Of a stretch of DNA of 64,000 nt, positions 58,079 to 64,000 are shown one piece after another. This DNA comes from Neorhizobium galegae (lineage in GTDB: Bacteria; Pseudomonadota; Alphaproteobacteria; Rhizobiales; Rhizobiaceae), in contig NZ_CP090095.1 in assembly GCF_021391675.1 (NCBI RefSeq), forward strand, positions 4,191,001 to 4,255,000. The letters run 5' to 3'. Position numbers and translations under genes: made by a program. Positions within the stretch are counted from its first letter, which is position 1. Every line of letters begins with the position of its first letter. Under the pieces are notes generated by a model that saw only the letters and a program-made list of their open reading frames with translations, had not been told where the DNA came from and did not search any database.

Positions 58079-59068
58079 TTATTCGGTGGTGATCGGCCGG
58101 GTCATCAGCTGTTCCATGGCCGTCATGATATCGAGCTTGCCATCGATGATGTCGGCCACCGCATGGGTGACCGGCAGTTCGACGGAGAATTTTTCACCGA
58201 GACGCGCCGCGACGGAGGCCGCAAACGCTCCCTCGACCAGCGGTCCACCCACCGTTTCCGCAGGGTCGCCCCTGCCCAGCGCGATGCCGAAACGCAGGTT
58301 GCGCGATTGATGGCTGGTGCCGGTCAGCACGAGATCGCCGAGGCCCGACAGACCCCGCACCGTATCCGCCTTGCCGCCCATCGCCTCGATCAGCCGCGAC
58401 ATTTCGGCCAAGCCCCGCGAGATCAGCGCCGCACGCGCCGAATCGCCGAGCCCCGCGCCTTCGATAATGCCGCAGGCAATCGCCAGCACGTTTTTCAGCG
58501 CCCCGCCGAGCTGCACGCCGATCCGGTCGGTCGAGGCATAAAGGCGGAACGTGCGGCTGGAAAGCGCGGTGGCAAGCCGGTCAGCCAGCACACGATCGTC
58601 CGCCGCAATCGCCATCGCCGTCGGCAGGCCGCGAGCGATGTCGGCCGCAAAGCCCGGCCCGGACAGCACGGCGACCGGATGATGCGGCAGTTCCGCTTCC
58701 AGAACCTCGGTCAGCAGCCGGCCGGACGACTTGTCGATGCCCTTGGCGCAGGTGACGACCACCGCGCCCTCTGCCAGATAAGGGCCGTAATGCCGCGCCG
58801 CATCCGCCTGCGCCTGCGAAGGCATGGCGAACAGAACGAGGCTCGCCTCGCCGATCGCGTCCGGTTCGGCGGAAAACTCCAGCGCATCCGGCAGGGGCAC
58901 GCCGGGAAGGGCTGCATCATGCACCCGGTCATCGCGCAGATCGCTCATCAGCGAGGGATCGCGGCCGATCAAGGTCACCGGATGTCGGCCTTCCAGCGAA
59001 ATCACGGCGGCAAGTGCCGTCCCGAAAGCACCGGCACCGATGACGACGATCCGTTCCCGAGTGCTCAT
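58079..59068 (-). CDS. gpsA: Glycerol-3-phosphate dehydrogenase [NAD(P)+]
   Basis: 329 residues. NAD fold [12 protein letters not shown] at the start, catalytic Lys in [13 protein letters not shown], and [13 protein letters not shown]. Makes glycerol-3-phosphate for phospholipids. Start overlaps the tsaD stop (ATGA). Confidence 0.97.
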   Translation of the reverse strand: MSTRERIVVIGAGAFGTALAAVISLEGRHPVTLIGRDPSLMSDLRDDRVHDAALPGVPLPDALEFSAEPDAIGEASLVLFAMPSQAQADAARHYGPYLAEGAVVVTCAKGIDKSSGRLLTEVLEAELPHHPVAVLSGPGFAADIARGLPTAMAIAADDRVLADRLATALSSRTFRLYASTDRIGVQLGGALKNVLAIACGIIEGAGLGDSARAALISRGLAEMSRLIEAMGGKADTVRGLSGLGDLVLTGTSHQSRNLRFGIALGRGDPAETVGGPLVEGAFAASVAARLGEKFSVELPVTHAVADIIDGKLDIMTAMEQLMTRPITTE

Positions 59069-60162
59069 GCCTTGGCTCCTCGCTTGCCGGACCCGAGCAG
59101 GGTCTTGGCATCCTTGTCGAGCGGCCAGCGCGAGCGGGGCGCCACGTCCATTCCGTCGGTCGGCAGATCTTCCGCCATCCGCTCGAGCCCCGCCCAGGCG
59201 ATCATCGCCGCATTGTCGGTGCAGAGCCGGAGCGGCGGCGCGATGAAGCGGAAACCGTTCTCGATGCAGAGCGCCTGCAGCGTCCGGCGGATTTCCTGGT
59301 TGGCGGCAACGCCACCCGCGACGACCAGCGCCCGGTCGACATCGAGATGCGCGAATTCCTGTTTGAAGCGGGCGAGCCCGCGGCCGATGCGGTCGCGCAG
59401 CGTCCGCGAAACCGCCTTCTGGAACGAGGCGCAGATATCGGCAATATCCTGCTCGCTGAGCGGCGCGATCTCGGTCGCCGCCTGGCGCACCGCCGTCTTG
59501 AGGCCGGAGAAGGAGAAATCGAGCCGTGCCTCGCCGACCAGCGGCCGCGGCAGCGAAAACCGGTCCGGATTACCCTTCAGCGCCGCCTTTTCGACAGCCG
59601 GTCCGCCGGGATAGGGCAGGCCGAGCAGCTTTGCCGTCTTGTCGAAGGCTTCGCCGAGCGCATCGTCGATCGTCGTGCCCCAGCGCTCGTATTCGCCGAC
59701 GCCGCGCACCAGCACCAGCTGGGTATGACCGCCCGAGACGAGCAGCATCAGGTAGGGAAAGGAAAGCCCGTCGGTCAGCCGCGCCGTCAAGGCATGGCCT
59801 TCGAGGTGATTGATCGCCATCAGCGGCTTGCCGGCAGCCCGCGCGATCGCCTTCGCCGTCATCAGCCCGACGATCAGACCGCCGATCAGACCGGGTCCGG
59901 AGGTCGCGGCAATCGCATCGATTTCGTCGAGCGACACATTGGCGCGGGTGAGTGCTTCCTCGATCAGGCCGTCCAGCGCCTCGACATGCGCACGCGCAGC
60001 GATCTCCGGCACGACGCCGCCATAAGCGCTGTGTTCGTCGAGCTGGGAGAGCACGACGTCGGAGAGGATTTCGCCGCGGCCGTCCTCATGACGCGCGACG
60101 ACGGAAGCCGCCGTCTCGTCGCAGCTAGTTTCAATGCCGAGGATGCGAAGAAAGGTCGCCAT
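59065..60162 (-). CDS. tsaD: tRNA threonylcarbamoyltransferase TsaD
   Basis: 365-residue ASKHA-fold protein that completes t6A37 formation on ANN-decoding tRNAs. Seen: [28 protein letters not shown], metal-binding NHLEGH, and the nucleotide motif [13 protein letters not shown]. Divergent from hemC with a 71-bp gap, a conserved linkage in alphaproteobacteria. Confidence 0.97.
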   Translation of the reverse strand: MATFLRILGIETSCDETAASVVARHEDGRGEILSDVVLSQLDEHSAYGGVVPEIAARAHVEALDGLIEEALTRANVSLDEIDAIAATSGPGLIGGLIVGLMTAKAIARAAGKPLMAINHLEGHALTARLTDGLSFPYLMLLVSGGHTQLVLVRGVGEYERWGTTIDDALGEAFDKTAKLLGLPYPGGPAVEKAALKGNPDRFSLPRPLVGEARLDFSFSGLKTAVRQAATEIAPLSEQDIADICASFQKAVSRTLRDRIGRGLARFKQEFAHLDVDRALVVAGGVAANQEIRRTLQALCIENGFRFIAPPLRLCTDNAAMIAWAGLERMAEDLPTDGMDVAPRSRWPLDKDAKTLLGSGKRGAKA

Positions 60163-60233
60163 GGGCCTATCGATAATTGCGATGCCGGATAAACCGGTCT
60201 ACGAAAGCTTCCGGTAACAATGGAATGACGCGG

Positions 60234-61163
60234 ATGCAAACAAAACCTTTCCGGATCGGCACGCGCGGCAGCCCGCTGGCACTCGCCCAGGCCTCCGAAA
60301 CCCGTGCCCGGCTGATGACGGCGCATGGCCTGCCGGAGGACATGTTCGAGATCGTCGTGCTGTCGACGACAGGCGACCGGATCACCGACCGGTCGCTTTC
60401 GGAGCTCGGCGGCAAGGGCCTGTTCACCCAGGAGCTAGAGGAAGGACTGATCTCCGGCGATCTCGATTTCGCCGTGCATTCGTCCAAGGACATGCCGACA
60501 AAACTCCCGGAAGGCCTGCGCCTTGCGGCCTACCTGCCCCGCGAAGATTTTCGCGATGCCTTCATCGGCCGCACGGCCCATACACTCGCCGCACTCCCGG
60601 ACGGCGCGACAGTCGGCTCCTCGTCGCTGCGCCGCCAGGCGCTGATCCGCCGCATCCGGCCGGATATCGACGTCATCACCTTCCGTGGCTTGGTCGAAAC
60701 CCGGCTGCGCAAGCTGAACGAAGGCCAGGTGGATGCGACTCTGCTCGCCTATGCCGGCCTGAAGCGCCTGGCAAAGGAAGATGTGGTCACCGAACTGCTC
60801 GACCCGGAAGATTTTCCGCCGGCACCGGCACAAGGCGCGATCTGCGTCGAAAGCCGCATCGGGGACGCCCGTATCGATGCGCTTCTCGATCCGATCAACG
60901 ACCGCCCGACCTATGATGCGGTCTCCTGCGAACGCGCCTTCCTGGCAGCGCTCGACGGCTCCTGCCGCACCCCGATCGGCGGTTACGCCATCTGCGAAGG
61001 CGACCATCTGAAGTTCTCGGGCCTCATCCTGACGCCGGATGGCCGCAAGGAACATTCGATCGAGACCGAAGGCAAACGGGCAAACGCTGAAAAGCTTGGA
61101 CGGCAGGCGGGCGAAGCGGTCCGCGCGGCGGCCGGCACCGATTTCTTCGAAGGCTGGTCGTAA
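60234..61163 (+). CDS. hemC: Porphobilinogen deaminase (hydroxymethylbilane synthase)
   Basis: 309 residues. [13 protein letters not shown] start, active-site Asp in VHSSKDMPT (D86), Arg cluster [12 protein letters not shown], and C244 ([10 protein letters not shown]) that binds the dipyrromethane cofactor. Start MQTKPFRIG at 60234 matches the normal length; ATG at 60225 is possible. hemD follows after 4 bp. Confidence 0.96.
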   Translation: MQTKPFRIGTRGSPLALAQASETRARLMTAHGLPEDMFEIVVLSTTGDRITDRSLSELGGKGLFTQELEEGLISGDLDFAVHSSKDMPTKLPEGLRLAAYLPREDFRDAFIGRTAHTLAALPDGATVGSSSLRRQALIRRIRPDIDVITFRGLVETRLRKLNEGQVDATLLAYAGLKRLAKEDVVTELLDPEDFPPAPAQGAICVESRIGDARIDALLDPINDRPTYDAVSCERAFLAALDGSCRTPIGGYAICEGDHLKFSGLILTPDGRKEHSIETEGKRANAEKLGRQAGEAVRAAAGTDFFEGWS

Positions 61164-61167
61164 AGCC

Positions 61168-61878
61168 ATGCGGGTCGTCGTCACCCGCCCCGAAAGCTCG
61201 GCCCGCCGGACCGCCGAACGGCTGCAGGATCTCGGCCATCAGCCGGTCCTGCTGCCGCTGACGAGAGCGGTCCATCATCCGGACGCTGCCGAGGCGGCGT
61301 TCGCCGGCCCGCATGCCGCGCTCGCCGTCACCAGCGCCGAAGCCGTCCGGGTACTGTCCTCGCTGGGCGACCACCTGACCCCATATCTCGGCCAAACCCT
61401 CTACGCCGTCGGAGAAACGACGGCGAAGGCGGCCGAAGAGGCCGGCTTCCGGAATATTCGCCCCGGCGCCGGAACGGGGGCCGAACTTGCCGAACTAATC
61501 GTAGGCTATGTATCGACTTTCGATGCCCCTTTGCTCTATCTCGCCGGCAAGCCGCGCTCACCGAAATTCGAGGACGGGCTGCGGACGAATGATGTCCCGT
61601 TCGTGACGGCCGAAGTCTACGAAATGGCGCCCATAGCCTACGATGAAGTTTTCATCCGCGACATCCTGCTCGATCCGCCGGTGGATGCCGTTCTTCTGTA
61701 CTCCCGGGAAAACGCCCGGCTGTTCTGCGATTTCGCTGCACCGCACCTGGCGGAACTTGCATCCGTGCAGTTCGTTTGCCTCAGCGACGATGTCGCCGAA
61801 ATCATTCGGCGGGAATTTCACAGAAATATCAAGATCGCCAGTCACCCTGACGAGGACGGGGTATTCGCACTCCTTTAG
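61168..61878 (+). CDS. hemD: Uroporphyrinogen-III synthase
   Basis: 236 residues of the poorly conserved HemD fold: VVVTRPESSARRTAERL at the start, LAVTSAEAVRVLS, TLYAVGETTAKAAEEAGF, LLYLAGKPRSP and VDAVLLYSRENARLF. Cyclises hydroxymethylbilane. Directly after hemC. Confidence 0.93.
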   Translation: MRVVVTRPESSARRTAERLQDLGHQPVLLPLTRAVHHPDAAEAAFAGPHAALAVTSAEAVRVLSSLGDHLTPYLGQTLYAVGETTAKAAEEAGFRNIRPGAGTGAELAELIVGYVSTFDAPLLYLAGKPRSPKFEDGLRTNDVPFVTAEVYEMAPIAYDEVFIRDILLDPPVDAVLLYSRENARLFCDFAAPHLAELASVQFVCLSDDVAEIIRREFHRNIKIASHPDEDGVFALL

Positions 61879-61968
61879 TTGAGGGGTGGCGCCAAAATCC
61901 CGCCCGCCCCTTTCTTTCCGATGACCCACCCACTAGTTTCCTGTGAGCGCATGCAAAAAGAGGTCGAG

Positions 61969-63219
61969 ATGGTACCGGAACAACCACCCCGCCGATCCAA
62001 GACAGACAAGGAGCCGGTCACGATCGACCTTACGGCCGAGCAATCGGATGTGGTCGCCGAGCCTGTCCGCAGCAACGACACCGATGATGCGGTGAGCGCG
62101 ACCGAGCCCGCCGAAGACGTTTCCGCAAGCGCCGAAGAACCGGTCAAGGCCGAGCCCACGGACGAACCGGCATCCAGCCCTTCGGCCGCAGACGAGCCGC
62201 GTTATGACGACCCCTGGTCTGCCGCCGCCCAGAGCGACCGGCAGCCCGCGACCGTGGCGTCCGAACCGGAGCCTGCTCCTGCTACCCCTCAGCGCCCGAG
62301 CCCCGCCACGTCGACACTGATCGCCGCCGGCATTTTCGGCGGCCTCGTCGCGCTGCTGCTGGCCGGCAGCATGCAATATGCCGGTTACCTCCCTGCCGCC
62401 AGGCCCGCCCCTGCGGCGCCCAATACGGCCGGCCTCTCCTCCGAGATCGCCGAACTGCGCCAGGAAATTACCGCGCTGAGAAACCGGCCTGCTGCCGCAG
62501 CAGCCCCCGATGCCGCGCTCGCCAATCGCGTCGCGGCCCTCGAAGGCTCGGCCCGGACGCCGAACGGCGCCAGCGAACAGGCGCTTGCCGCACTGAAGGC
62601 CGATCTCGACCGGCTCCGCGCGACCGTCCAGTCGGCCGCAGGCGCCGATTCCAGTCTCGCCCAGCGCCTGGACCAGGCCGAGGCCAAGCTGAACGATCGC
62701 GGCCCGGAACAGCAGGTCGCCCGTGCCGTCGCCGCAGCAGCCCTCAAGGCCGGCATCGATCGCGGCGGCCCGTTCGAGACCGAGCTGCAGACCTTCATGT
62801 CCGTCGCCGGCGATGATCCGGCTGTCGCCGACCTGCAGAAATTCGCCTCCGCCGGCGTGCCCGCCCGCGCCGAACTGCAGCGCGACTTCCCCCGCATTGC
62901 CGATGCCATGCTGGAAGCAACCGCCCAGCGGGATCCGAACGAGGGCATTGCCGGCCGGCTGCTGTCCTCCGCCATGTCGGTCGTCAAGGTCCGCCGCGTC
63001 GGCGATGTCCAGGGCGAAACGCCGGATGCGGTCGTCGCCCGCATGGAAAATGCGCTGCGCAACGGCGATCTCCAGGCCTCCGCCCGTGAGTGGGATGCGC
63101 TGCCGGAACCGGCAAAGGCGGTTTCGCGCGATTTCAAGCAGAAGCTCGATGCCCGCATTCAGGTGGAAAATCTCGTGGGCGGAACGCTGACGCGCGCCGT
63201 CGCCGGCACCCAAGGCTGA
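61969..63219 (+). CDS. Alphaproteobacterial Mic60/mitofilin homologue (COG4223)
   Basis: 416 residues: a Glu/Pro/Ala-rich cytoplasmic N-terminus, one transmembrane helix (about 115-138), a periplasmic coiled coil (about 155-255: IAELRQEITALRN, ALKADLDRLRATV, RLDQAEAKL) and a C-terminal mitofilin-like helical domain. Family knowledge: alphaproteobacterial Mic60 is the homologue of the mitochondrial cristae-organising protein and is encoded beside hem genes. The ATG at 61969 has AGAGG upstream; longer in-frame readings start with no Shine-Dalgarno. Older annotations call it HemX-like. Confidence 0.85.
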   Translation: MVPEQPPRRSKTDKEPVTIDLTAEQSDVVAEPVRSNDTDDAVSATEPAEDVSASAEEPVKAEPTDEPASSPSAADEPRYDDPWSAAAQSDRQPATVASEPEPAPATPQRPSPATSTLIAAGIFGGLVALLLAGSMQYAGYLPAARPAPAAPNTAGLSSEIAELRQEITALRNRPAAAAAPDAALANRVAALEGSARTPNGASEQALAALKADLDRLRATVQSAAGADSSLAQRLDQAEAKLNDRGPEQQVARAVAAAALKAGIDRGGPFETELQTFMSVAGDDPAVADLQKFASAGVPARAELQRDFPRIADAMLEATAQRDPNEGIAGRLLSSAMSVVKVRRVGDVQGETPDAVVARMENALRNGDLQASAREWDALPEPAKAVSRDFKQKLDARIQVENLVGGTLTRAVAGTQG

Positions 63220-63234
63220 GGACGGAAGAACCGA

Positions 63235-64000
63235 ATGGTCAGACTTTTCATTTTTCTCGTTGTGGTGCTGGCTCTCGGCTGGGGTTTCTCCTGGCTTGCG
63301 GATCGCCCCGGCCTGATTTCCATCACCTGGCAGGACCGCCTGATCGAAACCAGCCTGATGGTGGCCGCCACCGCCATGGTCGCGCTGATCGGCTTTGCGA
63401 TGCTCCTCTGGTGGATCGTCGGGGTGATCTGGACCTCGCCCTATTCCGTCCGCCGCTATTTTCGCGCCCGCAAGCGGGACCGTGGGTACCAGGCGCTGTC
63501 GACCGGTCTGATCGCCGCCGGCGCCGGCAATGCGCTGCTCGCCCGCAAGATGAGCCTTCGCACCCGTGGCCTAATCAGCGCCGATCAGGAGCCTCTGATC
63601 CACCTCCTTGAAGCCCAGGCAGCCCTGATCGAAGGCAAGCACGACGAAGCGCGCAAGAAGTTCGAGCAGATGGCCGAGGATCCGGAAACCCGCGAACTTG
63701 GCCTGCGCGGCCTCTACATGGAAGCCCGCCGGCTCGGCGCCAACGAGGCCGCCCGTCAATATGCCGAAAAGGCGGTCGAGCACGCGCCCTACCTGCCCTG
63801 GGCCGCCCAGGCGACGCTCGAATCCCGCAGCCAGGCCGGCCGCTGGGACGACGCAATCCGCCTGCTCGACCAGCAGCGCATGGCCAATATCCTCGAAAAG
63901 CCGCAGGCCGAACGCTGGAAGGCCGTGCTCTTGACCGCCAAGGCCAACGACCGGCTGGAAGGCGATCCGAAGGGCGCTCGCGACGATGCCATGGCGGCCT
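63235..64000 (+). CDS. hemY: HemY family protein, N-terminal part
   Basis: 255 codons are visible before the window ends. Two N-terminal helices (about 2-18 and 42-66) anchor a HemY_N domain, followed by TPR-like repeats (HLLEAQAALIEGKHDEARKKF, EAARQYAEKAV). Not the oxygen-dependent protoporphyrinogen oxidase of the same name. Its place after mic60 is the standard alphaproteobacterial order. Function in porphyrin metabolism is suggested by linkage only. Confidence 0.9.
   Translation, partial: MVRLFIFLVVVLALGWGFSWLADRPGLISITWQDRLIETSLMVAATAMVALIGFAMLLWWIVGVIWTSPYSVRRYFRARKRDRGYQALSTGLIAAGAGNALLARKMSLRTRGLISADQEPLIHLLEAQAALIEGKHDEARKKFEQMAEDPETRELGLRGLYMEARRLGANEAARQYAEKAVEHAPYLPWAAQATLESRSQAGRWDDAIRLLDQQRMANILEKPQAERWKAVLLTAKANDRLEGDPKGARDDAMAA

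Overview
The window looks like chromosomal DNA of a rhizobial alphaproteobacterium, most likely Rhizobiaceae (Rhizobium/Agrobacterium/Ensifer/Neorhizobium relatives); the genus cannot be fixed from the sequence alone. The evidence is high GC, an F1-only atp operon, the joined mdh-sucCDAB-lpd block, a TamA-TamB pair, Omp19-type lipoprotein, hemCD next to an alphaproteobacterial Mic60 gene and hemY, and short palindromic intergenic elements of the rhizobial RIME type. Nothing points to a prophage, plasmid or integrative element. No rRNA, tRNA or CRISPR array was seen.

Layout. (1) 1-2261: coxS and a 5' part of coxL, a form II molybdenum hydroxylase, on the minus strand. (2) 2576-12996, plus strand: glycine-zipper lipoprotein, tamA, tamB, arginase, then a soluble two-PAS chemoreceptor and cheW behind a good sigma70-type promoter. 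(3) 13127-23801, minus strand: an oxidative formate module read lysR, fdsG, fdsB, fdsA, fdhD, fdsD, OFA-family transporter, then an aldo/keto reductase. RIME-like pairs sit in the fdsB-fdsA and fdsA-fdhD spacers. (4) 23961-34103, minus strand: atpHAGDC, a small membrane protein, priA, a COG4637-type ATPase and an acyltransferase. (5) 34256-37500: xerC, TraB/GumN, cytochrome b561, GFA protein. (6) 37576-54316, minus strand throughout: a TCA-cycle block, sdhC-sdhD-sdhA-DUF3052-sdhB, omp19, zapE, mdh-sucC-sucD-sucA-sucB, MAPEG, a frameshifted gene, SDR, lpd. (7) 54602-57292: a small exported protein, a frameshifted AraC regulator divergent from a DsrE-family gene, and an ETFB-type methyltransferase. 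(8) 57301-64000: EVE, YciI, gpsA, tsaD on the minus strand, divergent from hemC, hemD, mic60, hemY (cut by the window end).

How the genes work together. FdsGBAD with FdhD and the OFA carrier would take up or exchange formate/oxalate and oxidise formate to CO2 with reduction of NAD+. The TCA block makes succinate dehydrogenase, malate dehydrogenase, succinyl-CoA synthetase and the complete 2-oxoglutarate dehydrogenase complex (E1, E2, E3), and the nearby F1 operon uses the resulting proton gradient. TamA-TamB and Mic60 belong to envelope assembly.

The most unusual signals are in non-coding DNA and in gene insertions. The sucD-sucA spacer is an almost continuous row of six hairpins, the last lying between a strong Shine-Dalgarno and the sucA start codon. 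A DUF3052 gene is translationally coupled between sdhA and sdhB. A perfect 16-bp palindrome precedes mdh. Paired RIME elements show compensatory changes. Two genes carry single apparent frameshifts.
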